A stretch of 64,000 bases of DNA from Cellulomonas sp. KRMCY2 (GCF_000526515.1 NZ_JAGF01000001.1:3286001-3350000); one strand, 5' to 3'; shown: positions 35,629 through 46,240, numbered from the stretch's first letter. Translations and numbers: made by a program. Notes: a model not told the origin generated them from the sequence alone.

Positions 35629-36414
35629 TCAGTCCAGCTGGGTGGCCCGGGCCGCGAGCGCGGCGGCGCCCACGATGCCGGCTGCGTTGCGCAGGGCTGC
35701 GGGCACGATCGGGGTGCGCAGGTCCAGCAGCGGCAGGAAGTGCGCGTGCCGCTTGCTCACGCCGCCGCCGACGACGATGAGGTCCGGCCAGAGGAGGTCC
35801 TCGACCACCCGGAAGTAGCGCTGCAGGCGCACGGCCCACTGCTCCCAGGTCAGGTCCTCCCGCTCGCGGGCGCTGTCGGCTGCGCGGCTCTCGGCGTCGT
35901 GCCCGTCGATCTCGAGGTGCCCGAGCTCGGTGTTGGGCACCAGGGTGCCGTCCACGACGAGGCACGAGCCGATACCGGTGCCCAGGGTCACCACCAGCAC
36001 GATGCCCGAGTGGCCGCGGGCCGCTCCGTAGAGGGTCTCGGCGTAGCCGGCGGCGTCGGCGTCGTTGACGGCGAGCACCCGACGGCCGGTCGCGTCAGCG
36101 ATCACCGCGGTGACGTCGGTGCCGATCCAGGAGTCGTCGACGTTCGCGGCAGACCGTGCGATGCCGTGCTGGATCACGGCGGGGAACGTCACGCCGATCG
36201 GCAGGTCCGCCGACAGGTCGAAGGAGTCGACCAGTGCGGCGACGGCCGTGGCGACGGCCCTGGGGGTGGCCGGCTTCGGCGTCGGGATGCGCACCCGGTC
36301 GGCGCTGAACTCGCCCGCCACGAGGTCGACGGGCGCGCCCTTGATGCCGCTGCCGCCGATGTCGATGCCGAACGCCGCGGTCGGTCCTGGCTGTGGGCTC
36401 ACGATGGGGTTCAT
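35629..36414 (-). CDS. ppgK: Polyphosphate glucokinase (ROK family)
   Basis: This 261-residue kinase phosphorylates glucose with polyphosphate (and usually ATP). It shows the phosphate loop [28 protein letters not shown], and the glycine motif [13 protein letters not shown] followed by [15 protein letters not shown]. Basic patches fit polyphosphate use, a trait of actinobacterial glucokinases. Its ATG overlaps the map stop (ATGA). Confidence 0.93.
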   Translation of the reverse strand: MNPIVSPQPGPTAAFGIDIGGSGIKGAPVDLVAGEFSADRVRIPTPKPATPRAVATAVAALVDSFDLSADLPIGVTFPAVIQHGIARSAANVDDSWIGTDVTAVIADATGRRVLAVNDADAAGYAETLYGAARGHSGIVLVVTLGTGIGSCLVVDGTLVPNTELGHLEIDGHDAESRAADSAREREDLTWEQWAVRLQRYFRVVEDLLWPDLIVVGGGVSKRHAHFLPLLDLRTPIVPAALRNAAGIVGAAALAARATQLD

Positions 36415-37301
36415 GGCAGGGTCAGGATCTCCGCTCCGGTCTCGGTCACCACGAGGGTGTGCTCGAACTGCGCACTGCGCCTGCGGTCCCTGGTCACGAC
36501 GGTCCATCCGTCGTCCCACATGTCCCACTCGTACGTGCCGAGGTTGATCATCGGCTCGATCGTGAAGACCATCCCGGTCTCGATGACCGTCGCGTGGTGC
36601 GGGGCCGAGTCGTAGTGCGGCACGACGAGGCCCGAGTGGAACGCCTCGCCGACACCGTGGCCGGTGAAGTCCCGTACGACCCCGTAGCCGAAGCGCTGCG
36701 CGTACTTCTCGATCACGTGGCCGATGACGTTGATCTGGCGGCCGGGCGCGACCGCCTTGATGCCACGGATCATCGCCTCGTGGGTGCGTTCGACGAGCAG
36801 CCGGGACTCCTCGTCCACGTCCCCGACCAGGAAGGTCGCGTTGGTGTCGCCGTGCACGCCGTCGATGTAGGCCGTGATGTCGACGTTCACGATGTCGCCG
36901 TCGGCGAGGACCGTCGAGTCCGGCACGCCGTGGCAGATGACCTCGTTCACCGAGGTGCACAGCGACTTGAGGAACGGGACCTGCTGCGGGTGCGGCTGGT
37001 AGCGGAGGGTCGACGGGTAGGCGCCGTGGTCGCACAGGAACTCGTGGCCGATCCGGTCCAGCTCGTCCGTCGTGACGCCGGGCTCGGCGTGCCTGCCGAC
37101 CTCGACCAGCGCCTGGGCGGCGATCCGGGACGCCACCCGGATCCGCTCGAGCGTCCCGGCGTCCTTGACCTCCGAACCGGTGAAGGGCAGCTCACGGTTC
37201 TTCCCGACGTACTCGGGCCGTTCGATGTGACCCGGGACGGTGCGCACAGGGCTGACCGTTCCGGGAACCAGTGTGCCCTCCGGTGCGTGCGCGATCGACA
37301 T
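36411..37301 (-). CDS. map: Methionine aminopeptidase, type I
   Basis: This 296-residue metalloprotease removes the initiator Met. The five metal ligands are in [19 protein letters not shown] (two Asp), [12 protein letters not shown] (His), VFTIEPMIN (Glu) and AQFEHTLVV (Glu). An N-terminal extension of about 45 residues ([21 protein letters not shown]) is typical of actinobacterial MapB-like enzymes. Start 37301 is supported by TAGACT 7 nt upstream with no ribosome-binding site (leaderless pattern). Confidence 0.94.
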   Translation of the reverse strand: MSIAHAPEGTLVPGTVSPVRTVPGHIERPEYVGKNRELPFTGSEVKDAGTLERIRVASRIAAQALVEVGRHAEPGVTTDELDRIGHEFLCDHGAYPSTLRYQPHPQQVPFLKSLCTSVNEVICHGVPDSTVLADGDIVNVDITAYIDGVHGDTNATFLVGDVDEESRLLVERTHEAMIRGIKAVAPGRQINVIGHVIEKYAQRFGYGVVRDFTGHGVGEAFHSGLVVPHYDSAPHHATVIETGMVFTIEPMINLGTYEWDMWDDGWTVVTRDRRRSAQFEHTLVVTETGAEILTLP

Positions 37302-37372
37302 GGCTGGCAGTCTACGGATCAGCGGCACGGGCCGCGCCGCAGGGCCCAGCAGCAGACGCACGGGAGGCAGCC

Positions 37373-37639
37373 ATGGACCGGGACGCAGGGCACGACGCAG
37401 GGCACGACGCAGGGCACGACGCAGGGCACGACGCAGGGCACGAGGCAGGCCAGAGCGAGCCCGCCCAGTACTGGTACAACCCGATCACCGGCGAGGTGGA
37501 GGAGGGCAGGGTCAGTCCGTGGACCGACCGGATGGGGCCGTACCCGACGCGCGAGGCAGCGCTGCACGCCCTGGAGCGTGCCGCCGGCCGCACCGAGGCG
37601 TGGGACGAGGAGGACCGGCGCTGGCGCGAGGAGGAGTGA
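37373..37639 (+). CDS. Small actinobacterial protein with N-terminal DAGH repeats
   Basis: The 88-residue product has five copies of DAGH at its start, then a conserved part, [36 protein letters not shown] and [11 protein letters not shown]. The latter half is a widespread actinobacterial small-protein motif that may bind through its tryptophans; function unknown. GGGAGGC lies before ATG 37373. The repeats are encoded by a perfect 12-bp tandem repeat and probably vary in number among strains. Confidence 0.75.
   Translation: MDRDAGHDAGHDAGHDAGHDAGHEAGQSEPAQYWYNPITGEVEEGRVSPWTDRMGPYPTREAALHALERAAGRTEAWDEEDRRWREEE
37382..37441 (+). repeat. Tandem repeat, 5 x 12 bp (GACGCAGGGCAC)
   Basis: Five identical units lie in frame within the small protein gene and encode DAGH each. 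Perfect identity suggests recent slippage. Confidence 0.95.
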
Positions 37640-37692
37640 CCGGTGCCCGGTGCCCGGTGACCGGTGCCCGGTGACCGGTGCCCGGTGACCGG
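37637..37692 (+). repeat. Tandem heptad repeat, 8 x TG(A/C)CCGG
   Basis: Eight consecutive 7-mers, alternating TGACCGG and TGCCCGG, start at the stop codon of the small protein and fill the gap to the panB stop. Each unit contains CCGG, so the tract can also form short stems. Confidence 0.93.
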
Positions 37693-37697
37693 CCGGC

Positions 37698-38528
37698 TCA
37701 CTCGGGGAAGCTGTGCTCCGCGTCCGGGAACGCGCCGGTCCTGACTTCGTCGTTGTACGCGCGAGCGGCGTCGAGCAGTGCCGTGCGGAGCTGGCCGTAC
37801 TGCTTGGCGAACCGCGGCGACCAGGCGCTGAGACCGGCCATGTCCGGCCAGACGAGCACCTGCCCGTCGCAGTGCGGTCCCGCGCCGATGCCGATCGTCG
37901 GGATCGCCAGGATCTCGGTGATCCGAGCGGCCAGCGGCGCCGGCACCATCTCCAGCACGACAGCGAAGGCGCCGGCTTCCTGGAGCGCGATCGCGTCCTC
38001 TGACAGCCGCTCGGCAGCCTCCTGACCGCGGCCCTGGACCCGCTTGCCGCCCAGGACGTTCTCGGACTGCGGCGTGAAGCCCAGGTGGCCCATCACGGGG
38101 ATGCCGGTGGAGGTCAGCAGCCGCACGTGCTCGGCGACCCGGCGACCCCCCTCGAACTTCACTGCCTGCGCGCCGGCCTCCTTGAGCATCCGGACCGCCG
38201 TGGCGTGCGCCACCTGCGGGGACGCCTCGTAGGAGCCGAACGGCAGGTCGGCGACGACGAGCGCGCGTCGGGTCGCTCCGGCCACCGCACGTGTGTGGTG
38301 GATCATCTCGTCGACGGTCACCGGGATCGTGCTCCGGTAGCCGTAGAAGTTGTCCCCGAGCGAGTCGCCCACCAGCAGCACGTCCGTACCGACCTCGTCG
38401 AAGATCTGGGCGGTCGGGGCGTCGTAGGCGGTGAGCATCGTGATCCGCTCGCCACGTTCCTTCGCCTCGCGCAGGTGGTGCACGCGGACGCGCTTGGGCT
38501 GGGCCGGGGTCGGCGTCTGCTCACTCAT
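37698..38528 (-). CDS. panB: 3-methyl-2-oxobutanoate hydroxymethyltransferase
   Basis: This 276-residue TIM-barrel enzyme makes ketopantoate for pantothenate and CoA. Key parts are [29 protein letters not shown] (metal Asp), [18 protein letters not shown] and [12 protein letters not shown]-type Glu in VVLEMVPAP. Its start overlaps the nadE stop by eight bases, so the two are translationally linked. AAGGGA lies 8 nt upstream of ATG 38528. Confidence 0.95.
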   Translation of the reverse strand: MSEQTPTPAQPKRVRVHHLREAKERGERITMLTAYDAPTAQIFDEVGTDVLLVGDSLGDNFYGYRSTIPVTVDEMIHHTRAVAGATRRALVVADLPFGSYEASPQVAHATAVRMLKEAGAQAVKFEGGRRVAEHVRLLTSTGIPVMGHLGFTPQSENVLGGKRVQGRGQEAAERLSEDAIALQEAGAFAVVLEMVPAPLAARITEILAIPTIGIGAGPHCDGQVLVWPDMAGLSAWSPRFAKQYGQLRTALLDAARAYNDEVRTGAFPDAEHSFPE

Positions 38529-40173
38529 CGGAGGTTCCCTTCGGTTCACGCCAGCGACTGGTCACCGGGAGCCTGCGGTCCCGGCCGAATGCGAGGGCCG
38601 AGACCTTCGGGCCCGGCGGGTACTGACGGCGCTTCCACTCGGCGCGATCGACGAGGGACAGCACCTTGTCGACGACCGTGGGGTCGAAGCCGCGGGCGAG
38701 CAGCTCCTCGCGACCCTCGGCGTGCTCGACGTAGGCGTCGAGGACCTCGTCGAGCAGGTGGTACGGCGGCAGGCTGTCGGTGTCGACCTGCCCGGGGCGC
38801 AGCTCGGCCGACGGTGGCTTGGTGATCGAGGCCTCCGGGATCGGCGGCAGCTCGCCGGCGTCGATCGCCGTCCGGTTGCGCCAGCGCGCGAGCGCCCACA
38901 CGCGGGACTTGTCGACGTCCTTGAGCGGGGCGTAGCCGCCGACGGCGTCGCCGTAGATGGTCGAGTAGCCCACCGCCAGCTCCGACTTGTTGCCGGTGGC
39001 CAGCACCAGGTGACCCTCGACGTTGGAGATCCCCATCAGGATCACGCCGCGCACCCGTGCCTGCAGGTTCTCGCCCGCGATGCCGGGCAGCTCGAGCTCG
39101 GCCTCGAAGGAGTCGACCATCGGCCCGATCCGCTGGATGCGGTAGTCGGCACCGATCCGGGCAGCGAGATCGGCCGCGTCGTCGCGCGAGTGCTCGGAGG
39201 AGTGTCGCGACGGCATGGACACGCCCACGACGTTCGCGCCGCCGAACGCATCGGCGGCCATCGCCGCGACGAGGGCCGAGTCGATGCCGCCGGACAGGCC
39301 GAGCACGACCGAGCCGAAGCCGTTCTTGGTCGCGTACCCGCGCAGCCCGGTCACCACCGCCAGGTAGACCTCGGCGTCCGGGTCCATCGGCGCGGCCAGG
39401 AGGCCCGGCTGCGGCGTGCCGTCGGCCGGCAGGTCCCACATCAGGAGATGCTCGACGAACTGCGGCGAGCCGGCCAGCGGTGTCCCGTCGGCGGCCACGA
39501 CGAACGAGCCGCCGTCGAAGACCAGGTCGTCCTGACCGCCGACCATGTTGACGTAGGCGACCGGCGCACCCACCTCGCGGGCCCGGCGGGCAGCGAGCTC
39601 GGCGCGCGCATGGCCCTTGCCCTCCTCGTACGGCGAGCCGTTGAGCACGAGCAGCAGCTCGATGCCGAGGTCGTCCATCGCGGACAGCGGGCCGCCGTCC
39701 TGCCAGATGTCCTCGCACACGACGATGCCGATCCGGCGGCCGTCGACCTCGATCACGCACCGGCTCTCGCCCGGGGCGAAGATCCGGTACTCGTCGAAGA
39801 CGCCGTAGTTGGGCAGGTGGTGCTTGTCGTAGCGCGCGACCACCTCGCCGCCGTGCACGACGACTGCCTGGTTGGTGGCCCGCCCGTCCGCGTTCCGGCC
39901 GAGAGTGCCCAGCACCACGACGAGGTCACCCAGACCACGCTCGACCAGGCCGGCTGCGACGTCGTGCAGTGCGCGTTCGGCCGCGCGCGCGAACGAGTCG
40001 CGCAGCGCGAGGTCCTCGATCGGGTACCCGGTGATCGTCATCTCCGGGAAGACGACGAGGTCGGCGCCCTCGGCTGCTGCGGACGCCGACCAGTCCAGGA
40101 TGCGGTCGGCGTTGCCGGTCACGTCGCCGACGCAGGTGTCGATCTGGGCCAGGGCGAGGCGGAGTGGTCCCAT
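38521..40173 (-). CDS. nadE: Glutamine-dependent NAD+ synthetase
   Basis: The 550-residue protein has an N-terminal nitrilase-type glutaminase (Glu in [11 protein letters not shown], Lys in [10 protein letters not shown], Cys in [11 protein letters not shown]) and a C-terminal synthetase with the ATP loop [12 protein letters not shown]. It amidates nicotinate adenine dinucleotide to NAD+. Start 40173 is chosen because TAGGGT lies 7 nt upstream with no ribosome-binding site; the ORF can extend only to an upstream non-conserved ATG. It is followed by panB with overlap. Confidence 0.95.
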   Translation of the reverse strand: MGPLRLALAQIDTCVGDVTGNADRILDWSASAAAEGADLVVFPEMTITGYPIEDLALRDSFARAAERALHDVAAGLVERGLGDLVVVLGTLGRNADGRATNQAVVVHGGEVVARYDKHHLPNYGVFDEYRIFAPGESRCVIEVDGRRIGIVVCEDIWQDGGPLSAMDDLGIELLLVLNGSPYEEGKGHARAELAARRAREVGAPVAYVNMVGGQDDLVFDGGSFVVAADGTPLAGSPQFVEHLLMWDLPADGTPQPGLLAAPMDPDAEVYLAVVTGLRGYATKNGFGSVVLGLSGGIDSALVAAMAADAFGGANVVGVSMPSRHSSEHSRDDAADLAARIGADYRIQRIGPMVDSFEAELELPGIAGENLQARVRGVILMGISNVEGHLVLATGNKSELAVGYSTIYGDAVGGYAPLKDVDKSRVWALARWRNRTAIDAGELPPIPEASITKPPSAELRPGQVDTDSLPPYHLLDEVLDAYVEHAEGREELLARGFDPTVVDKVLSLVDRAEWKRRQYPPGPKVSALAFGRDRRLPVTSRWREPKGTSDE

Positions 40174-40271
40174 GACGTCAACCCTATCCACGGACCCGCC
40201 GGCAGCGACTCCGGCAGGGTGGATGCGGACATGGCATCACCCGGAACCATCCGTGGGGCAGGATGTGGTCC

Positions 40272-41609
40272 ATGGACAGGCAGCAGGAGTTCGTTCTCCG
40301 CACGGTCGAGGAGCGGGACATCCGCTTCATCCGTCTCTGGTTCACCGATGTGCTCGGGATCCTCAAGTCGGTCGCCGTGGCACCGGCCGAGCTCGAGTCC
40401 GCGTTCAACGAGGGCATCGGCTTCGACGGCAGCGCCATCGAGGGGCTGACCAGGGTCTACGAGGCCGACATGCTGGCCAAACCGGATCCCTCGACCTTCC
40501 AGGTGCTGCCGTGGCGCGGTGAGACCCACGGCACCGCGCGGATGTTCTGCGACATCCAGACGCCGGACGGGCAGCCGTCCCTCGCGGACTCCCGCTACGT
40601 GCTCAAGCGCGCCCTCGCGCGGGCCAGCGAGAAGGGGTTCACGTTCTACACGCACCCCGAGGTCGAGTTCTACCTGTTCGAGAACCCGGCCGACGCGGAC
40701 AAGCCGCTCGTCCCGGTCGACTCGGGCGGCTACTTCGACCACGTGCCGCGCGGCACCGGTCACGACTTCCGGCGCGCCGCGATCACCATGCTCGAGTCGA
40801 TGGGCATCTCGGTGGAGTTCTCCCACCACGAGGCGGGCCCCGGCCAGAACGAGATCGACCTGCGGTACGCCGACGCCCTGACCACGGCGGACAACATCAT
40901 GACCTTCCGGACGGTGGTCAAGGAGGTCGCGCTCGAGCAGGGCATCTACGCGTCCTTCATGCCCAAGCCGATGGCCGAGCACCCCGGGTCGGGCATGCAC
41001 ACGCACCTGTCGCTCTTCGAGGGTGACCGCAACGCCTTCCACGAGCCGGGTGCCGCTCTCGAGCTGTCGACGACCGCCCGGCGCTTCATCGCCGGTCTGC
41101 TGCGCCACGCCGCCGAGATCTCCGCGGTGACCAACCAGTACGTGAACTCCTACAAGCGGCTGTGGGGCGGCGCCGAGGCGCCGAGCTACGTCTGCTGGGG
41201 TCACAACAACCGTTCGGCGCTCGTCCGGGTCCCGATGTACAAGCCCGGCAAGGGCAACTCGAGCCGCGTCGAGTACCGCGGTGTCGACTCGGCCACGAAC
41301 CCCTACCTGGCCTACGCGTTGCTGCTGGCCGCCGGCCTCAAGGGCATCGAGGAGGGCTACGAGCTCCCCGACGGTGCCGAGGACGACGTCTGGGAGCTCA
41401 CCGACGCCGAGCGTCGCGCCCTGGGGATCGAGCCCTTGCCGTCCTCGCTCGAGCAGGCCGTCGCCATCATGGAGACGTCCGAGCTGGTCGCCGAGACGCT
41501 CGGCGAGCACGTCTTCGACTTCGTCCTGCGCAACAAGCGCGAAGAGTGGAACGCCTACCGGGCGCAGGTCACGCCCTTCGAGCTGAAGCGGTTCCTGTCG
41601 GTCCTGTGA
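40272..41609 (+). CDS. glnA2: Glutamine synthetase, GlnA2 type
   Basis: This 445-residue type I glutamine synthetase has GFDGSAIEGL, EVEFYLF, GPGQNEIDLRYADAL, GSGMHTHLSLF and NPYLAYALLLAAGLKG. The order and length match GlnA2 of Streptomyces and Mycobacterium, which is encoded next to glnE. Start 40272 has CAGGAT 7 nt before it and no ribosome-binding site; the ATG at 40263 would fall inside the promoter. It is divergent from nadE. Confidence 0.93.
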   Translation: MDRQQEFVLRTVEERDIRFIRLWFTDVLGILKSVAVAPAELESAFNEGIGFDGSAIEGLTRVYEADMLAKPDPSTFQVLPWRGETHGTARMFCDIQTPDGQPSLADSRYVLKRALARASEKGFTFYTHPEVEFYLFENPADADKPLVPVDSGGYFDHVPRGTGHDFRRAAITMLESMGISVEFSHHEAGPGQNEIDLRYADALTTADNIMTFRTVVKEVALEQGIYASFMPKPMAEHPGSGMHTHLSLFEGDRNAFHEPGAALELSTTARRFIAGLLRHAAEISAVTNQYVNSYKRLWGGAEAPSYVCWGHNNRSALVRVPMYKPGKGNSSRVEYRGVDSATNPYLAYALLLAAGLKGIEEGYELPDGAEDDVWELTDAERRALGIEPLPSSLEQAVAIMETSELVAETLGEHVFDFVLRNKREEWNAYRAQVTPFELKRFLSVL

Positions 41610-41619
41610 GCGCCGGCCG

Positions 41620-44600
41620 GTGAGCGAGTCGGGGACGCCGGAGCCCGGTCGACGGCCGGTCGCGAGCCTGCGCGCGCTGCTGGTGCGGCTCGGGTTCGCC
41701 GACGCCGCGCGGGCGGCCGCCCTGCTGGCCGACCGGGACCTGCGTGCCGTCGTCGGACCGGTCGACGCCGGCGCGCCGCTGATCGATGCGCTGGGCGCGG
41801 TCGCCTCACCCGACGACGCCCTCGTCGCCCTGACCAGGATCGCCGGGTCGGCCGCGATCACCGGCGAGGCCGGATGGTTGCGCACGACCCTGCTCGACGG
41901 CGGTCCGGTCCGTGACCGTCTGCTCGCCGTGCTGGGAGCCTCGACGGCCCTCGCCGACCATCTGGCCCGGCACCCGGACGACCTGGTGGCTCTGGCCGAG
42001 CCGACGCCCATCGGCGGCGACGCGGGGATGGTGCGGATGGAGCTGCTGGCCGCGGTGGGTGCCGCCGACGGTGGGCCCGGCGTCGCGCCGGTCGCCACGG
42101 TGACCGGTGCGGAGGGCGTCGACGCGATGCGCCGGGCGTACCGGCGCCGGCTGCTGCGGATCGCCGCGGCGGACCTCGTCTCGACCGAGCCGCTGTCCCT
42201 GCTCTCGGCAGTCGCCGCAGCCCTCGCCGACCTCGCGTCGGCAGCCCTGGAGGCGGCCCTCGCGCTGGCGCGGGCCGACCAGACGGACCACGGCGCGGGC
42301 GTGCGGCTGGCCGTGATCGGCATGGGCAAGTGCGGCGGGAGGGAGCTCAACTACGTCAGCGACGTCGACGTCATCTACGTCGCGGAGGCCGGCGACGGGT
42401 ACGGCGAGGAGCAGGCGCTGGCTGCCGGGACACGGCTCGCGGCGGGTCTGGCGCGGGCCTGCTCCGGTGCGTCGGGCGAGCCCGCGCTGTGGCCGGTCGA
42501 CGCGGCCCTGCGCCCCGAGGGCAAGAACGGACCGCTCGTGCGCACGGTGGCGAGCCATGTCGCCTACTACGAGCGCTGGGCCAGCACCTGGGAGTTCCAG
42601 GCCCTGCTCAAGGCCCGCGTCGTGGCCGGGGACACCGAGGTGGGGCGCGCCTACACCGACGCGCTGACCCCCATGGTGTGGCGCGCGGCCGAGCGGGAGA
42701 ACTTCGTCGAGGACTCGCAGGCGATGCGTCGGCGGGTCGAGCAGAACGTCCCCACCCAGGAGGCAGACCGCCAGCTCAAGCTCGGCGTCGGTGGCCTGCG
42801 GGACGTCGAGTTCACCGTCCAGCTGCTCCAGCTCGTGCACGGGCGTGCCGACGACTCGATCCGCAGCCCGAACACCCTGACCGCCCTGGCGGCGCTGGCA
42901 GCCGGTGGCTACGTCGGACGCGACCACGCAGCCCGGCTCGCGGTCTGCTACCGACTGCTGCGCGTGCTCGAGCACCGGATCCAGCTGCACCGGCTGCGGC
43001 GCACTCACCTGATGCCGACGGCCGAGCCGGACCTGCGCCGGCTCGCCCGGTCGATCGGCCTGCGCACCGGTGCGGCCGACGCCGTCGTGGAGCGGTGGCG
43101 CTCGACCCGCCGCGATGTCCGCCACCTGCACGAGGAGCTCTTCTACCGCCCCCTGCTGCCCGCCACGGCGAGCCTGTCCCGCGAGGACGTGAGCCTCGCG
43201 CCGGAGGCGGCACGTGCGCGGCTGTCGGCAATCGGCTACCGCGACCCGGCCGGTGCGTTGCGGCACATCTCGGCGCTGACCGAGGGGCTGAGCCGGCGGG
43301 CCGCGATCCAGCGCCAGCTGCTCCCGGTGCTCCTCGGCTGGTTCGCCGAGGGCAGCGACCCGGACGCCGGCCTGCTCGCGTTCCGTCGGTTGTCCGACGA
43401 GCTCGGAGCGACCCACTGGTACCTCAAGCTGCTGCGTGACTCGGGGGTCGCGGCCCAGCGACTGGCGACCCTGCTGTCCACCTCGCGGTACGCCGCCGAT
43501 GCCCTGGGTCGATCACCCGAGTCGGTCGCATGGCTCGACGACGACGCCGAGCTGGCACCGCGCGACCGCGAGCGGCTGGCCGCCGAGGCCGACGCCGTGC
43601 TCACGCGCCAGGACGACACCATCGAGGCGGCGACCCTGCTGCGCGCGCTGCGGCGTCGCGAGATGTCCCGGACCGCGGTGGCGGAGGTCCTCGGCCGTCG
43701 GTCGGTCACGTCTGCGGCGCAGTCGTTGACAGCTGCCGCCGACGTCGTGCTCTCCGGCGCCCTGCGGGTCGCCGAGTACGAGGTGCGTCAGACGCCCGAC
43801 GGCCTGCTGACCCGGACCGCCGTGATCGCCATGGGCCGGCTGGGCGGTCGCGAGCTGGGCTACGGGTCGGACGCCGACGTCCTGTTCGTGCACGACCCGG
43901 TGCCCGGCGCAGCGCAGGATGCCGCGCAGGCGCAGGCCACGGCGATCGCCATGCGCCTGCGGGCCCTGCTCGGCGCCGTCGGGGCCGAGCCGCCGCTCGA
44001 GGTCGACGCGGACCTGCGGCCGGAGGGCCGCAACGGACCGCTGGTCCGCACGATCGGCGCGTACGCCGAGTACTACCAGCGGTGGTCGTCGCCCTGGGAG
44101 AGCCAGGCGCTGCTGCGAGCCCGCCCGGTCGCCGGTGACGAGGAGCTGGGGGAGCGGTTCCTCGCGCTCATCGAGCCGCTGCGCTACCCGCTCGGCGGGG
44201 TCGATGCGCACACGGTCCGTGAGGTGCGGCGGCTCAAGGCCCGGATGGAGGCGGAGCGACTGCCACGGGGCGTCGACCCCACCCGGCACCTCAAGCTGGG
44301 CCGGGGCGGGCTGAGCGACGTGGAGTGGACGGTCCAGCTGCTCCAGCTCCAGCACGGGTTCGAGGTCGAGGGCCTGCGTACGCCAGGGACCCTCGAGGCT
44401 CTGGCCGCCGCGGCGGATGCCGGACTGGTCGATGCGGCGGACGCCGTGACGCTGCGTGAGGCGTGGGAGCTGGCGTCCCGGCTGCGAGATGCCGTCGTGC
44501 TCTGGACCGGCAGGGTCGGCGGTGCCATGGGCGACGTGCTGCCGCACGATCGGCGCGAGCTGAGCGGTCTGGGCCGGCTGGTGGGCCTGGGGCCGGCGTC

Positions 44601-44679
44601 GGGTGCCGAGCTCGAGGAGACCTACCTGCGGACCGGTCGTCGTGCCCGGGCCGTCGTCGAGCGGGTCTTCTACGCCTGA
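41620..44679 (+). CDS. glnE: Glutamine synthetase adenylyltransferase / deadenylase
   Basis: This 1,019-residue enzyme has two nucleotidyltransferase halves, each with the catalytic motif: GMGKCGGRELNYVSDVDVIYV-like (residues about 228-248) and AMGRLGGRELGYGSDADVLF (about 737-756). One half adds AMP to glutamine synthetase and the other removes it, according to nitrogen status. GTG 41620 follows the glnA2 stop by 10 nt. The likely target is the main GlnA1 encoded elsewhere; that part is family knowledge. Confidence 0.95.
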   Translation: MSESGTPEPGRRPVASLRALLVRLGFADAARAAALLADRDLRAVVGPVDAGAPLIDALGAVASPDDALVALTRIAGSAAITGEAGWLRTTLLDGGPVRDRLLAVLGASTALADHLARHPDDLVALAEPTPIGGDAGMVRMELLAAVGAADGGPGVAPVATVTGAEGVDAMRRAYRRRLLRIAAADLVSTEPLSLLSAVAAALADLASAALEAALALARADQTDHGAGVRLAVIGMGKCGGRELNYVSDVDVIYVAEAGDGYGEEQALAAGTRLAAGLARACSGASGEPALWPVDAALRPEGKNGPLVRTVASHVAYYERWASTWEFQALLKARVVAGDTEVGRAYTDALTPMVWRAAERENFVEDSQAMRRRVEQNVPTQEADRQLKLGVGGLRDVEFTVQLLQLVHGRADDSIRSPNTLTALAALAAGGYVGRDHAARLAVCYRLLRVLEHRIQLHRLRRTHLMPTAEPDLRRLARSIGLRTGAADAVVERWRSTRRDVRHLHEELFYRPLLPATASLSREDVSLAPEAARARLSAIGYRDPAGALRHISALTEGLSRRAAIQRQLLPVLLGWFAEGSDPDAGLLAFRRLSDELGATHWYLKLLRDSGVAAQRLATLLSTSRYAADALGRSPESVAWLDDDAELAPRDRERLAAEADAVLTRQDDTIEAATLLRALRRREMSRTAVAEVLGRRSVTSAAQSLTAAADVVLSGALRVAEYEVRQTPDGLLTRTAVIAMGRLGGRELGYGSDADVLFVHDPVPGAAQDAAQAQATAIAMRLRALLGAVGAEPPLEVDADLRPEGRNGPLVRTIGAYAEYYQRWSSPWESQALLRARPVAGDEELGERFLALIEPLRYPLGGVDAHTVREVRRLKARMEAERLPRGVDPTRHLKLGRGGLSDVEWTVQLLQLQHGFEVEGLRTPGTLEALAAAADAGLVDAADAVTLREAWELASRLRDAVVLWTGRVGGAMGDVLPHDRRELSGLGRLVGLGPASGAELEETYLRTGRRARAVVERVFYA

Positions 44680-44767
44680 TCACCGACCCGGGTCGGCCAG
44701 TTCGAGCACCCGTTCGCCGATCGACGCTCCGGCGCACCCGGCTCCGGCGTTGGCCGGCGCGGATGGG

Positions 44768-45259
44768 TCAGGGGCGCAGGCCTCGGCGAGCGCCCTCGAT
44801 CTTCGGGCAGGCGTCGGCCACCACGAGCAGGCCGGCGGCCTGGGCACGGTCCTCGGCTGCCGGGTCGCGGACCCCGAGCTGGAGCCAGACGGCTCGGGCG
44901 CCGATCGCGATCGCGTCGTCGATCACGGCGCCGGCGCGCGAGGAGTTGACGAAGACGTCGACGACATCCACCGGCTCGGGGACATCTGCCAGGCTCGGGT
45001 ACCCGGGCGCTCCGTGCACGGACTCGGCGTGGGGGTGCACCGGCACGATCTCGTGGCCGAGAGTCTTGAGGTAGGCCGCGACGCCGTGGGCAGCCCGGGC
45101 CGTGTTCGTCGAGAGCCCGACCACCGCCCAGCGCGCGGGTTCGGTGAGCAGCCGATCGATCGTGGCCGGGTCGTTGGCGGAGGCTACGGCGTGGTCGGCG
45201 GCGGCGGCCGCAGCCTCGGGGGAGGCGTCGTCGTCGCGGGGGTCGTCGGGTGTCGTCAC
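44768..45259 (-). CDS. CoA-binding (Rossmann) domain protein
   Basis: The 163-residue protein has an acidic Ala-rich head (residues 1-40) and a CoA_binding_2 Rossmann domain with RWAVVGLSTNTARAAHGVA, GHEIVPVHPHAESVHG, YPSLADVPEPVDVVDVFVN and KIEGARRGL. The family resembles YccU-type proteins of unknown reaction. GTG 45259 is the chosen start; no ribosome-binding site stands out. It converges on glnE. Confidence 0.82.
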   Translation of the reverse strand: MTTPDDPRDDDASPEAAAAAADHAVASANDPATIDRLLTEPARWAVVGLSTNTARAAHGVAAYLKTLGHEIVPVHPHAESVHGAPGYPSLADVPEPVDVVDVFVNSSRAGAVIDDAIAIGARAVWLQLGVRDPAAEDRAQAAGLLVVADACPKIEGARRGLRP

Positions 45260-45340
45260 GGACCCAGCGAAGCACAGGCGGGCGGGACCGGCACGGCATT
45301 GCGAGCGGCCCGACCGGTCGCGTCCGCTCCTGAGGCGGGG

Positions 45341-46240
45341 TCAGGGGCCGGCGCCTGATGCGAGCAGGTCGCCGTCCGCTGCGAGCCGGGCGACGACCTC
45401 GCCCGGGCTCAGCTGGGTGATCCCCTCGGTGACCTCGTCCCACCGGCGGGGTGCCGCGACGGACGGCTGCTCCCGGCTGCGCAGCGAGTACGGCGTGATC
45501 GTGGTCTTGGCTGGGTGGTTCTGCGACCAGTCGAGCAGCACCTTGCCGGGCCGCAGCACCCGCTTCTGGGTCGAGAGCACCAGGTCGGGGTGCGCTGCCG
45601 CGAGGCTGCCCGCGACGCCCCTGACGTAGTCGCGCACCTCGAGCGCGGTACGCCGGCCGTCGAGCGGGCTGTAGAGCTGCATCCCCTTGCTGCCGCTGGT
45701 GACCGGGACCGTGGTGGTCAGGCCGTCCTCGGTGAGCCGGGCCGCGACCAGTCGGGCGACCCGGACGCACGCGTCGAGCCCGGCCGGGGGACCGGGGTCC
45801 AGGTCGACCACCAGTCGGTCCGGCCGGCGCAGCCCGCCCCGTGGGCCCACCCGCCACTGCGGGGTGTGCAGCTCCACGGCGCCCTGGTTCGCCGCCCAGA
45901 CCAGCCCGGCCAGGTCGTCCAGGAAGGGGTAGTCGACAGTCGTGCCCTCGTCATCGGTTCCGGGGCTGGCATGCAGCGTCTGGTGACGCAACCAGTCGGG
46001 GGCGCCGCGCGGGGTGTTCTTCTCGAAGAACTGCTCCCCGTCGACGCCTTCGGGGAAGCGGATCCGGGTCACCGGCCGGTCCCGCAGCTGGCCGAGCAGC
46101 GCCGGCGCGACCTGCGTGTAGTAGTGGATCATCTCGGCCTTGGTGAAGCCGGTCGACGGGTACAGCACCCGCTCGAGGTTCGTCAGGCGCACCCGCCGGC
46201 CGTCGATCTCGACCCACTGCGCGGTCCGGTCCGGGCTCAC
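45341..46240 (-). CDS. LigD-type polymerase/primase domain protein (NHEJ)
   Basis: The 299-residue protein is a stand-alone LigD polymerase domain: LTNLERVLYPSTGFTKAEMI, HYYTQVAPALL, FFEKNTPRGAPDW, the metal DxD in RLVVDLDPGP, and VTSGSKGMQLYSPL. Such domains fill gaps and add ribonucleotides at DNA breaks with Ku. GTG 46240 overlaps the stop of a short ligase remnant (GTGA), and GGAGGAG lies just before it, so it was once coupled to a ligase gene. ku is divergent. Confidence 0.9.
   Translation of the reverse strand: MSPDRTAQWVEIDGRRVRLTNLERVLYPSTGFTKAEMIHYYTQVAPALLGQLRDRPVTRIRFPEGVDGEQFFEKNTPRGAPDWLRHQTLHASPGTDDEGTTVDYPFLDDLAGLVWAANQGAVELHTPQWRVGPRGGLRRPDRLVVDLDPGPPAGLDACVRVARLVAARLTEDGLTTTVPVTSGSKGMQLYSPLDGRRTALEVRDYVRGVAGSLAAAHPDLVLSTQKRVLRPGKVLLDWSQNHPAKTTITPYSLRSREQPSVAAPRRWDEVTEGITQLSPGEVVARLAADGDLLASGAGP

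Noticed and set aside
37382-37441. Short direct repeats as a CRISPR-like array
   Set aside because: The units are contiguous, 12 bp, without spacers, and in a coding frame.
40119-42350. Reverse frame of about 743 codons
   Set aside because: It is antisense to glnA2 and glnE, both fully supported by motifs.
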